The notes under the pieces are model-generated. The model saw nothing but the letters and a program-made list of their open reading frames with translations, made no database searches and had not been told where the DNA came from. Shown here one piece after another: positions 51,680 to 59,473 of a stretch of 64,000 bases of DNA. Source of the DNA: Oscillospiraceae bacterium (GTDB taxonomy: Bacteria > Bacillota > Clostridia > Oscillospirales > Ruminococcaceae); the NCBI GenBank assembly GCA_017521825.1, contig JAFXBK010000090.1, forward strand, positions 1-64,000, written 5' to 3'. A program made the translations under genes and the position numbers. Positions within the stretch are counted from its first letter, which is position 1, and every line of letters begins with the position of its first letter.

Positions 51680-51692
51680 GTGATTTTGTCAC
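51680..51692. promoter_or_regulatory. Palindromic operator candidate before cyuA
   Basis: GTGATTTTGTCAC, 4-bp arms with 5-bp centre, overlapping the -35 of the cyuA promoter and upstream of the divergent thioredoxin-fold gene. The binding protein is unknown; a redox or cysteine regulator would suit both sides. Confidence 0.4.
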
Positions 51693-51714
51693 AAAAAGAG
51701 AGTTTTTATAATAT
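51686..51714 (+). promoter_or_regulatory. Promoter of the cysteine desulfidase gene
   Basis: TTGTCA (51686-51691), 17-bp spacer, TAATAT (51709-51714). Confidence 0.65.
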
Positions 51715-51782
51715 TGCAAAAAACAGTCCGAGGGTTTATTATATTAATAAAGAAAATTGTTTTTGCGGAGGCGGTTTTTCAA

Positions 51783-53054
51783 ATGCTTTGTAAAAAAGTT
51801 GAAAAAGATTTTTTAGATATCCTTGAAGAAGAACTTATTCCCGCAATGGGCTGCACAGAACCCATTGCTCTTGCCTTTGCCGCCGCAAAAGCAAGGGAAA
51901 TCCTTGGGGAAGTTCCGGAAAAAATTTTTGCAAAATGCAGCGGAAACATGATCAAAAACGTCCGCTGTGTAAACATCCCCAATTCCGGCGGAATGACCGG
52001 AATTGAAGCCGCCTGCGTTTTGGGTGCCCTTTGCGGCGACGTTTCCCGCGGAATGGAAGTTCTTGAAGCGGTTACGCCGGAAGGACTTTCGGAAGCGATG
52101 GAATTTATCAAAAACGGAAGCTGCGTTGTGGAATATCTGGAATCTCCGATTCCGCTCCATTTTATAATCCGTCTTGAAGCCGGGGAAAATTCCGCCGAGG
52201 CGGAAGTTCGCCACAGCCACACCAACATAACCCGCCTTTCCAAAAACGGCGAAACTGTTTTCGGAAAAGAGGACACCGGCGAGATGGTTGCTTTTTCCGA
52301 AAGGAACAAGCTTTCCGTCGAAAATATTTTTGAATTTGCAAACGAAGTCGAACTTTCGAAAATCGAAAAATTCGCAAGACGCCAGATTGAATGTAACATG
52401 GCCATTGCGGAAAAAGGAATGGAAGGGGGCTTTGGAATCGGAATCGGTAAAGAGATGCTGGAAATGAACCCGGGTTCCGTTTTCACAAAGATGAAGGCAT
52501 TTGCCGCCGCCGGTTCCGAAGCAAGAATGTGCGGATGCAACATGCCGGTAATCATCACTTCCGGAAGCGGAAACCAGGGAATTGCTTCTTCCGTTCCGGT
52601 AATTGTTTACGCAAAAGAGCGGGGAATTCCGGAGGAAAAAATGTTCCGTGCGCTCGCTTTTTCAAGCCTTTTAACCGTTTTCCAAAAGGAATATATCGGA
52701 AAACTTTCCGCTTTTTGTGGCGCGGTTTCCGCAAGTTGCGCCGCCGGTGCCGCCATAACCTACATTGACGGTGGAACCGTTGAACAAATTAAGGATACCA
52801 TCGACAACACCCTTGCGGATATTCCGGGAATTATCTGCGACGGCGCAAAATCTTCCTGCGCGGCAAAAATTGCTTCCGCGCTGGATGCTTCGCTTTTTGC
52901 CCACGTTCTTGCCATGAAGGGAAAAGTTTATCAGGCGAACACAGGAATTATCCAGAGCGATGCCGGAAAAACAATCCGAAGCGTCGGTCACATCGGAAAA
53001 GTCGGAATGAAGCAGACGGATTCGGAAATTGTTAAGATGATGATAGAAAAATAA
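51783..53054 (+). CDS. L-cysteine desulfidase / L-serine deaminase family (CyuA, UPF0597)
   Basis: A 423-residue Fe-S enzyme of the CyuA/UPF0597 family, which breaks cysteine to sulfide, ammonia and pyruvate. Family motifs: EELIPAMGCTEPIALAFAAA, NIPNSGGMTGIEAA, ITSGSGNQGIASSVPV and the C-terminal GIICDGAKSSCAAKIA, with conserved Cys likely binding a [4Fe-4S] cluster. The frame is open to 51714, but GGAGG at 51767-51771 supports ATG 51783. A terminator then an AEC transporter follow. It opposes cysE: one gene set makes cysteine, the other degrades it. Confidence 0.88.
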   Translation: MLCKKVEKDFLDILEEELIPAMGCTEPIALAFAAAKAREILGEVPEKIFAKCSGNMIKNVRCVNIPNSGGMTGIEAACVLGALCGDVSRGMEVLEAVTPEGLSEAMEFIKNGSCVVEYLESPIPLHFIIRLEAGENSAEAEVRHSHTNITRLSKNGETVFGKEDTGEMVAFSERNKLSVENIFEFANEVELSKIEKFARRQIECNMAIAEKGMEGGFGIGIGKEMLEMNPGSVFTKMKAFAAAGSEARMCGCNMPVIITSGSGNQGIASSVPVIVYAKERGIPEEKMFRALAFSSLLTVFQKEYIGKLSAFCGAVSASCAAGAAITYIDGGTVEQIKDTIDNTLADIPGIICDGAKSSCAAKIASALDASLFAHVLAMKGKVYQANTGIIQSDAGKTIRSVGHIGKVGMKQTDSEIVKMMIEK

Positions 53055-53081
53055 AAAAATGCGCCGCAAGGCGCATTTTTA
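53055..53081 (+). terminator. Terminator after the cysteine desulfidase gene
   Basis: AAAAATGCGCC GCAA GGCGCATTTTT. It ends 13 bp before the transporter start, so it may only attenuate. Confidence 0.8.
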
Positions 53082-53093
53082 AAGGGAGAATTT

Positions 53094-54080
53094 ATGGAAT
53101 CGCTTGTTTTTGCAATAAACGCGGTGGTGCCGATTGTTATAATGACGGCGCTGGGATATTTTTTAAAGCGCTTTGGAATAATCGGAAAAAATTTTTCAAA
53201 AGAGGGAAACCGCCTTATTTTTAAAATTTTCCTTCCGGTAATGCTTTTTACAAACGTTTATAAAATAGAAAACTTAAAAAGCGTTGATCTGGGGCATGTT
53301 TTTTATTCCGCGGCGGCGGTTTTAATTATTTTTGCAGGAGCGGTTGTTTTAAGCGGTCTTGTAACAAAGGAAGGCGCAAAAAAGGGCGCCTTTATCCAGG
53401 GAGTTTTTCGTTCCAACTATGCGCTTATAGGAATTCCCCTGGCGGGAAGTCTTTTTGGCGAAGAAGGAATCGCCGCGGCGGCGGTTCTTTCCGCTTTTGT
53501 GATTCCGCTTTTCAATGTGCTTGCGGTGGCGGCGCTGATAAGCTTTGGAAAAGGGAAGGAAAAGGTAAATTTTTCGGAGATTCTGGCCGGAATTTTGAAA
53601 AACCCGCTTATACAAGGGGTTGCGGTCGGTTTCGGAGCGCTTTTGGTTCGGGAAGTTTTTGTTGCGGCGGATATAAGCTTCCGGCTTTTTGATATCGGTT
53701 TTGTTTCAAAAACCGCGGAATATATTTCCGCCATGACAACGCCTTTTTCGCTTATAGTTTTGGGCGCGGATTTTGAATTTTCCGCGGTGGCCTCCCTTAA
53801 AAAGGAAATTGGCTTTGCCGTTGCGGCAAGGTGCGCCGCTGTTCCGCTTCTGGGAATCGGCGCGGCGCTTTTACTTTTCCAAAACAGCTTCAGCGGAGCG
53901 CAATTCGCGGCCATTGCGGCGCTTTTTTCCGCGCCGGTGGCTGTTTCGAGCGTTCCGATGGCGCAGGAAATGGGCGGTGACGTTACTCTTGCGGGTCAGA
54001 TTGTTGTATGGACAACGGTTTTTTCCGCCGGAACGATTTTTGTTTCGTCCTTCCTTTTAAAAGCGGCGGGGATTTTTTAA
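53094..54080 (+). CDS. AEC-family transporter
   Basis: A 328-residue auxin-efflux-carrier-type membrane protein with about ten helices, exporting or exchanging a small organic acid or amino acid. Family marks: MTALGYFLKRFGII, the early KIFLPVMLFTNVY, SNYALIGIPLAGSLFG and SAPVAVSSVPMAQEMGGD. AAAGGGAG before ATG. Its place behind the cysteine desulfidase suggests movement of a related amino acid or of pyruvate, which is inference. Many GCG/CGC codons and GGCGCGG tracts make it slightly more GC-rich than its neighbours. Confidence 0.85.
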   Translation: MESLVFAINAVVPIVIMTALGYFLKRFGIIGKNFSKEGNRLIFKIFLPVMLFTNVYKIENLKSVDLGHVFYSAAAVLIIFAGAVVLSGLVTKEGAKKGAFIQGVFRSNYALIGIPLAGSLFGEEGIAAAAVLSAFVIPLFNVLAVAALISFGKGKEKVNFSEILAGILKNPLIQGVAVGFGALLVREVFVAADISFRLFDIGFVSKTAEYISAMTTPFSLIVLGADFEFSAVASLKKEIGFAVAARCAAVPLLGIGAALLLFQNSFSGAQFAAIAALFSAPVAVSSVPMAQEMGGDVTLAGQIVVWTTVFSAGTIFVSSFLLKAAGIF

Positions 54081-54093
54081 AATAAAACAAAAG

Positions 54094-54125
54094 AAAAAGC
54101 GTGCCTTACGGTACGCTTCTTTTTT
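54094..54125. terminator. Bidirectional terminator between transporter and repressor
   Basis: AAGCGTGCC TTAC GGTACGCTT stem with A and T runs between the convergent genes. Confidence 0.8.
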
Positions 54126-54126
54126 A

Positions 54127-54750
54127 TCAGTATTTCTGGCGGCATTCCACAACTTTTCCGAAAATTCTTACCGGAAGTTTTTCAACCTCTTCTTTTGAAT
54201 AAAAAATCGGTTCATAGGAAGGGTTAAAAGGCTGGAGAAGGATTCCGTTGCTGAGGAACTGGACCTTTTTAACGGTTGCTTCGGAACCATCCACCATAAC
54301 AACAGCAACTTCGCCGTGCTCAACGTTGCTTTGAACGCGGACAATTACAACGTCGCCTTCGTACATTCGCGGTTCCATGCTGCTGCCCTGGATTTTAAGG
54401 GCAACGTAATCTCCGGAGGCGGCCATTTCCGTGGAAATTTCCTCGTAATCAAGGATATTTTCAACGGCGGTTATGGGAATTCCGGCGGCGACTTTTCCGA
54501 GTACGGGGATTTTTACGCCGGAAATATAGCCGCCCGATTTATCGAAAATATTGTCCTTTCCGAGAAGGGTGTTCATATTTACGGAAAAATAAACCGCAAT
54601 TTTTTCAAGAGTTTCAAAATCCGGTTCGCGCTGGCCGCGTTCATACATTCCGACGGTGCTCGGCGCAACGCCGAGTTTTTTTGCAAGTTCCGCCTGGGTA
54701 AGGTTGTTATCCTTGCGAAGATTTTTGAAAACGGTGCTGAAATCGGGCAT
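54127..54750 (-). CDS. CI/LexA-like phage repressor (XRE domain + S24 peptidase)
   Basis: A 207-residue self-cleaving repressor. The helix-turn-helix is in residues 5-60 (LTQAELAKKLGVAPSTVGMY); the C-terminal S24 domain has the Ala-Gly cleavage site in KVAAGIP, nucleophile Ser in GSSMEPRM and Lys in ATVKKVQ. This layout predicts RecA-stimulated autocleavage and SOS induction of the prophage. AAAGGAG before ATG. Its promoter (TTGACT-17-TATTAT) contains one of three operator-like sites in the spacer, so it should control itself. Confidence 0.92.
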   Translation of the reverse strand: MPDFSTVFKNLRKDNNLTQAELAKKLGVAPSTVGMYERGQREPDFETLEKIAVYFSVNMNTLLGKDNIFDKSGGYISGVKIPVLGKVAAGIPITAVENILDYEEISTEMAASGDYVALKIQGSSMEPRMYEGDVVIVRVQSNVEHGEVAVVMVDGSEATVKKVQFLSNGILLQPFNPSYEPIFYSKEEVEKLPVRIFGKVVECRQKY

Positions 54751-54783
54751 TTAAAAAACTCCTTTTTCTGTTATGATGTCATA

Positions 54784-54812
54784 ATAATACTACAAAACGT
54801 GTAAAAAGTCAA
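54784..54812 (-). promoter_or_regulatory. Repressor promoter
   Basis: On the minus strand TTGACT (54807-54812), 17-bp spacer, TATTAT (54784-54789). Operator 1 fills the spacer. Confidence 0.8.
54792..54802. promoter_or_regulatory. Phage operator 1
   Basis: ACAAAACGTGT, matching the consensus ACANAAYGTGT shared with operators 2 and 3. Confidence 0.7.
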
Positions 54813-54833
54813 GCGTCGGTGCAAAAATATACC

Positions 54834-54844
54834 ACAAAATGTGT
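54834..54844. promoter_or_regulatory. Phage operator 2
   Basis: ACAAAATGTGT (core palindrome CACAAAATGTG), abutting the -35 of the rightward promoter. Confidence 0.7.
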
Positions 54845-54872
54845 TGACAAATCGAAAATGTTGTGGTATAGT
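54844..54872 (+). promoter_or_regulatory. Rightward phage promoter
   Basis: TTGACA (54844-54849), 17-bp spacer, TATAGT (54867-54872), near consensus, pointing at the terminase genes. Confidence 0.85.
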
Positions 54873-54881
54873 ACAAATCGC

Positions 54882-54892
54882 ACAGAACGTGT
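54882..54892. promoter_or_regulatory. Phage operator 3
   Basis: ACAGAACGTGT, placed at about +4 to +14 of the rightward transcript. Confidence 0.7.
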
Positions 54893-55188
54893 TGTTTGTT
54901 TGAAAACGCTTTTTTGGAAAACAGAACCGGGCATAAATTTTTTAGGAAGGCCGGCGGAGCTTTTGTTTTACAAAAAGGCGGAATAAAGAATGCATTTTAC
55001 AAAAAAAGGGCTTTATTCCGAAAATTAAACGGATTAACCAGGCGGGAACAGCTTTTGTTCATTAATATTGAAGCATTTTTTGGAGAGGTGTTTATAAAAG
55101 CAAATAACACGAATTGTGTTAAAAATAAGCCGCAAAAGGAAGTGGTTTTTTGGCAAAAGAAATTTAGAAAGAAACGGAGGCGGAAAAA
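54893..55188 (+). other. Leader between phage promoter and terminase, no convincing gene
   Basis: 296 bp. A frame 54896-55315 stays open but has no ribosome site, a Lys/Arg/Phe-heavy composition and overlaps the terminase start, so I do not call it. A GGAGAGGTG followed by a short Lys-rich frame (from 55090) is the only hint of a small peptide. The place where cro and early genes would normally be is empty. Confidence 0.5.
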
Positions 55189-55638
55189 TTGGCTCTTGGC
55201 GGAAAGATGGAGCGTTTTTGTGAGGAATATATTGTTGATTACAGCCCGATCAAGGCGGCAATCCGGGCGGGATATTCTTCCGCAAGCGCAAGAACGCACA
55301 GCTACCAGCTTTTAAAAAGGAACGACGTTATCGAAAAAATTTGTGAAAACCAGGAAAATTTTATTAAAAACGGCCTTCTGGATAACAAAAACCGCGTGCT
55401 CAAGGAGCTTTGGGAAATGTACGAAAGGGCGGTACAGGCAAAGCCGGTTACCGTTTGGGATAAGGAACTTAAGGAATATGTTGAAACCGGCGAATATCAG
55501 TTCGACGATAAAATCGCCATGAAATGCCTTGAGTTTATCGCAAAGCTTGGCGGAATGCTTTCGGAAAAAGAAGGCGAAAAAAACCAGAAGAAGGATTCCT
55601 TTGAAATTGTTGTAAAGGTGGAATCGGATGAGGACTGA
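55189..55638 (+). CDS. Phage terminase small subunit
   Basis: A 149-residue DNA-recognition subunit of the packaging motor (terminase_2-like). The N-terminal helix-turn-helix reads FCEEYIVDYSPIKAAIRAGY then SASARTHSYQLLKRNDV; an oligomerisation helix and an acidic tail follow. The start is TTG 55189 with GGAGG at 55176-55180. It overlaps the large subunit by 11 bases. Confidence 0.9.
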   Translation: MALGGKMERFCEEYIVDYSPIKAAIRAGYSSASARTHSYQLLKRNDVIEKICENQENFIKNGLLDNKNRVLKELWEMYERAVQAKPVTVWDKELKEYVETGEYQFDDKIAMKCLEFIAKLGGMLSEKEGEKNQKKDSFEIVVKVESDED

Positions 55639-56977
55639 AATTACGCTTTTTCCTAAGCAGAAAGAATTTCTGGATTCCACCGGAAAGGCGGACGAAGTTC
55701 TTTATGGCGGTGCCGCCGGAGGCGGAAAAAGTTACGGCCAGCTTTGCGATGCGCTTGTTTACGCCATGAAATATCCCAAAAGCAAACAGCTGATTTTAAG
55801 AAGAACTCTTCCGGAGCTTGAAAAAAGCCTTGTTCGTGTTTCGCTGGAACTTTTTCCGAAGGAAATTTATAAATATTCCGAATCGAAACACAGCGGAACT
55901 TTTTCCAACGATTCGGTGATAGATTTTGGCTATTGCGACAGCGAAACGGACGTTTACCGCTATCAGTCCGCGGAATATGACGTTATCCGCTTTGATGAGC
56001 TTACCCATTTTACCGAGCAAATGTACCTTTACCTTATGTCAAGGCTGCGCGGTGTTTCGGATTTTCCGAGAGCTATGAAAAGTTCCACAAACCCCGGAGG
56101 AATCGGACATTCCTGGGTAAAGGCAAGGTTTATCGATATCGGCGAGCCGGGGAAGATCCACGAAACAAAAAGCGGAAGGCGGCTTTTTATTCCGGCAACG
56201 GTTTTTGAAAACAGAGCGCTGATGAAAAACGACCCTTCTTATGTAAAGCGGCTTTGCAACCTTTCCGAAAAAGACCGGCGCCAGCTTTTAAACGGAGATT
56301 GGGATACGAACGAAGGGCAATATTTTTCCGAATGGCGAAGGGAACTTCACGTTTGCGAGCCTTTTGAAATTCCGAAGGAATGGCGGCGATATTTTGCCAT
56401 GGACTATGGCCTTGATATGCTGGCGGGATATTGGATTGCGGTGGACCCCTTCGGAAACGCTTACGTTTACCGGGAAATTTATAAAAGCGGGCTTATCATA
56501 AGCGAAGCCGCAAGGGCGATTCTTGAAGCGGAAGGAAGCGACCTTCCGGAAGTTTATATTGCGCCGCCGGATATGTGGAACCGAAGGCAGGATACGGGGA
56601 AAAGCGTTGCGGAGCTTTTTCTTGATTTTGGGATTTTGCTTTATAAAGCAAGCAACGACAGAGTCCAGGGTTGGTATAACCTTAAGGAATGGCTGCACCC
56701 GCGTATTGATGAATTCGGCGAAAGGAAGCCGAGGCTTCGGATTTTTGCAAACTGCACCGAGGTTATAAGAACGCTTCCGGCCCTTTGTTACGACAGCCGA
56801 AACCCCAACGACGTCGGCGACAAAGTTCACGAATACACCCACGCGGCGGACGCCTTGCGCTATTGGGCATCCGCAAGGCCGATGCATTCCGAAAGCCGGA
56901 ACGAAGAGGAAGAAAATTTTGATTTTGAAATCGAAAATTTTTTGGGGTACGGAATTTTAGACGGAGAGGAGAATTAA
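55628..56977 (+). CDS. Phage terminase large subunit
   Basis: A 449-residue packaging ATPase/nuclease. ATPase: Walker A-like YGGAAGGGKS, Walker B VIRFDELTHF, coupling motif KSSTNPGG. RNase H-like nuclease: FAMDYGLD (first Asp) and HAADALRYW near the end. Complete and of normal length. ATG 55628 lies inside the small-subunit gene. Confidence 0.95.
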   Translation: MRTEITLFPKQKEFLDSTGKADEVLYGGAAGGGKSYGQLCDALVYAMKYPKSKQLILRRTLPELEKSLVRVSLELFPKEIYKYSESKHSGTFSNDSVIDFGYCDSETDVYRYQSAEYDVIRFDELTHFTEQMYLYLMSRLRGVSDFPRAMKSSTNPGGIGHSWVKARFIDIGEPGKIHETKSGRRLFIPATVFENRALMKNDPSYVKRLCNLSEKDRRQLLNGDWDTNEGQYFSEWRRELHVCEPFEIPKEWRRYFAMDYGLDMLAGYWIAVDPFGNAYVYREIYKSGLIISEAARAILEAEGSDLPEVYIAPPDMWNRRQDTGKSVAELFLDFGILLYKASNDRVQGWYNLKEWLHPRIDEFGERKPRLRIFANCTEVIRTLPALCYDSRNPNDVGDKVHEYTHAADALRYWASARPMHSESRNEEEENFDFEIENFLGYGILDGEEN

Positions 56978-57787
56978 ATGAAAAAGGAAAAAGAAGAGGA
57001 CGTTTTTGTGAAGGAACTTATTGGCGAAAACCTTCCGGAAAAGGAAGAAATTTTGGAAAACTTCTTTGGCGAAGAACCCAAGCACGGGGAAGAACCTTTT
57101 GAGCACGAAGAGGATAGCAATGAGCACGAAGACGATGCGCTTGAAAAAGCGGTTTTTGAACTTTCAAAAGTTCTTGGGAAAAAGCCGGAGGAAGTTTTGG
57201 AAATTCTTAAAAAAGGCGAGGAATTTGAAAAGCGTTCCAAAGAATTTGAAAAAGCCAGAGGCGATTCGGAAATTTTTGAAAAACTTGCGGAAATGCGCGG
57301 AATTTCCGGGGAAGAGATGAAGGAAGAAATTCTTTGGGCGCTTGAAAAAGCGACAATGGAAAAGGCCGTTAACGAAATTATGGCGGCAAACCCCGGAATG
57401 AACAGGGAAACCGCAAGGGAGCTTGCTTCCTTTCGCCTTGAAGTAAAAAAGGCGGAAAAGGAAAAACCGGAGGCGGACAGAAACGAAGCTATGCTTTCGG
57501 AACTTGAAAAATTCCTTGCGAAACATTTCGGCGAAGGAATTGAAAAACTTCCGAACGAAACCATTGAAGAATGGGAAAGGGGAATTCCCCTTGAAACCGC
57601 TTTTGAAAAAAACAGGCTTTTTAACGAAAACGCAAAACTTTTTGCGGAAATTGAAAAAATGAAAAACGAAAAAATCAAGGAAGCCCAAAAAATTTACGCA
57701 AGGGAACACGCCCCGGGTTCCGGAACTTCCGCGGCGGGTGTTTCCGGGCTTGATGAATTTGTTGAAGGGCTTTTTAAAGAGTATTAA
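56978..57787 (+). CDS. Putative phage scaffold protein
   Basis: A 269-residue, highly acidic, almost wholly helical protein (Glu and Lys over a third of residues) with coiled-coil stretches and a short conserved tail SGTSAAGVSGLDEFVEGLF. Composition and position directly before the capsid gene fit a procapsid scaffold, as in P22-like phages, but no specific motif proves it. Its ATG follows the terminase stop directly, with GGAGAGGAG upstream. Two TGAGCAC words lie in the sequence for its EHE-rich N-terminal part. Confidence 0.65.
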   Translation: MKKEKEEDVFVKELIGENLPEKEEILENFFGEEPKHGEEPFEHEEDSNEHEDDALEKAVFELSKVLGKKPEEVLEILKKGEEFEKRSKEFEKARGDSEIFEKLAEMRGISGEEMKEEILWALEKATMEKAVNEIMAANPGMNRETARELASFRLEVKKAEKEKPEADRNEAMLSELEKFLAKHFGEGIEKLPNETIEEWERGIPLETAFEKNRLFNENAKLFAEIEKMKNEKIKEAQKIYAREHAPGSGTSAAGVSGLDEFVEGLFKEY

Positions 57788-57807
57788 GAAAAGGAGATTT
57801 TAAAATT

Positions 57808-58887
57808 ATGGCAGTTAATCTTGCAAGCAGATACGCAAAAGAACTCGCGCAGGCTTTTACCCAGAAATCTTACGTTGACGGAATTGCCTGCAAAGACTAT
57901 GAATTCACCGGTGTTAAAAATCTTAAAGTTTACACCGCGGTTTCTCAGGAACTTAATGACTATAAGCGCAGCGGCACCAACCGCTACGGCGAACCCAAAG
58001 AGGCACAGGATACCGTCCAGGATATGATTGTTGAAAGGGACCGTTCCTTCTCCATCACCGTTGATAAAGGTAACAACGCGGAACAGATGGGCGCGAAGGA
58101 AGCTTCCAAAATCCTCAGCATTGAAATGAGCGAACAGGCAATTCCGGAAATGGATAAATATGCCCTTCGTAAATTTATCGATTACGCAGGTACCGTTGAA
58201 CCTATTTCCGAAGCGCCCACCGAGGAAACCATTGTTAAAATGCTTTCCGACGGCATGGTAAAAATGGGCAACAAAAAAGTTCCCGCGGAGGGAAGATTTA
58301 TTTTCATCGGCTGGAGCTGGTTCGGAATGCTCCGCCTTTCCAAACAGTTTATCGGGGTGGAAGCTCTTGCAAAAGAAGCGCTTGTTAAAGGCGCGGTCGA
58401 CACTTTTATGGGAGCCCAGGTTGTAACTGTTCCGGACGATTACCTTATGAAAGGCGAAAATAAGGCATATTTCCTTATTGTTTATAAAAACAGCGTTCTC
58501 CAGCCGAAAAAGGTACAGGATTATTTTGTTAAGGAAAACCCTGCCGGCATCAACGGCGCCCTTATTGAAGGCCGCTTTATCTACGACGCTTTTGTAATCG
58601 GCGCAAAATGCGACGGCGTTTACGCCGCGGTTGAAGGCGGAAAAGTTCAGGCAAAACCCACCTTTGCCATTTCCGGTAAAAATCTTACCGTAACTTCTTC
58701 CGGCGCTAAAAAAATCCGCGTTACCACCGACGGCACCGACCCCAGATTCAGCGATACCGCTGTTGAAACCACCAGCGGCGGAAGCGTTGCTCTTTCCGCG
58801 GGAACCTATACCGCAAGGGCCGTTGCTTTTAACGATTCCCTCTTTACCTCCGCTGTTGCGGTTGATGAACAGAGAACCGTTGCATAA
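57808..58887 (+). CDS. Phage major capsid protein with Ig/chitobiase-like end domain
   Basis: A 359-residue coat protein. The first about 280 residues resemble P22-type/HK97-fold coat proteins of Firmicutes phages (MAVNLASRYAKELAQAFTQ, DRSFSITVDKGN, GADVVTVPDD-like VVTVPDDYL). Residues about 288-355 (FAISGKNLTVTSSGAKKIRV then TTDGTDPRFSDT..SAGTYTARAVAF) look like a chitobiase/hexosaminidase C-terminal Ig-like domain, probably displayed on the virion surface. AAAGGAG before ATG and host-like optimal codons indicate high expression. A strong hairpin follows. Confidence 0.85.
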   Translation: MAVNLASRYAKELAQAFTQKSYVDGIACKDYEFTGVKNLKVYTAVSQELNDYKRSGTNRYGEPKEAQDTVQDMIVERDRSFSITVDKGNNAEQMGAKEASKILSIEMSEQAIPEMDKYALRKFIDYAGTVEPISEAPTEETIVKMLSDGMVKMGNKKVPAEGRFIFIGWSWFGMLRLSKQFIGVEALAKEALVKGAVDTFMGAQVVTVPDDYLMKGENKAYFLIVYKNSVLQPKKVQDYFVKENPAGINGALIEGRFIYDAFVIGAKCDGVYAAVEGGKVQAKPTFAISGKNLTVTSSGAKKIRVTTDGTDPRFSDTAVETTSGGSVALSAGTYTARAVAFNDSLFTSAVAVDEQRTVA

Positions 58888-58897
58888 AAATCCGCGT

Positions 58898-58930
58898 TTT
58901 TATCCGGCGGAAATTTTCCGCCGGATAAAA
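58898..58930 (+). terminator. Terminator after the capsid gene
   Basis: 13-bp stem TTTTATCCGGCGG / CCGCCGGATAAAA with a 7-base loop and a T run soon after; likely lowers expression of the downstream virion genes. Confidence 0.75.
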
Positions 58931-58955
58931 CGAATTTTTTGAAAGGAGATTAAAA

Positions 58956-59459
58956 ATGCAGGAAAACGAAAATTACAGATGGCTTTCTTCGGAAAACAAA
59001 AATCCCGGAACCGGCGAAAATTCTTCAGAAGCGGAAACCGAACCAACCGCAAAAGAAAAAGCGGAAACTTCCATAGAAGAGCTCAGAAAACGATATTCCG
59101 AAAAAATCCGGGAAAATTTTGACCTTGCCGCAAAAAAACTCCGGGCGGAAAGGGACAATGCGCTCAGGGAAAACTGGATTCTTCAGCAAAGGGCGGAAGC
59201 CGCCCTTCCGGAACAGATGGCCGCAGGCGGAATTAACGGCGGCGCTTCCGAAAGCACCCTCGCAAACCTGAGGGCGCAGTACCAGGGAAACCGCAACGAT
59301 ATCCGCAAAGGATTCGATGAAAACCTTGGCGAAATTTTTAAGGAAGCGGGCGAAAAGCAGGCGGAAAACGAGGATAAATATAACCGCCAGTGGCTGGAAT
59401 ATCTGCTTTCCCTTGCGAAAATGGAAGAAGAAAATGAATATAAAAACGGCTTGCGCTGA
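58956..59459 (+). CDS. Phage virion-associated coiled-coil protein
   Basis: A 167-residue protein: acidic N-terminus, long coiled coil (about 35-90: EELRKRYSEKIRENFD...AERDNALRENW), then LPEQMAAGGINGGASESTL and a second helix with QYQGNRNDIRKGFDENLGEI. Similar proteins follow the capsid gene in clostridial prophages; function not established (internal or ejection protein is possible). GAAAGGAG before ATG. Confidence 0.55.
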   Translation: MQENENYRWLSSENKNPGTGENSSEAETEPTAKEKAETSIEELRKRYSEKIRENFDLAAKKLRAERDNALRENWILQQRAEAALPEQMAAGGINGGASESTLANLRAQYQGNRNDIRKGFDENLGEIFKEAGEKQAENEDKYNRQWLEYLLSLAKMEEENEYKNGLR

Positions 59460-59473
59460 GAAAGGAGAACTCT

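Noticed and set aside
54896..55315. Open frame of 139 codons after the rightward phage promoter
   Set aside because: No ribosome site, odd composition and 126-base overlap with the terminase small subunit; treated as leader.
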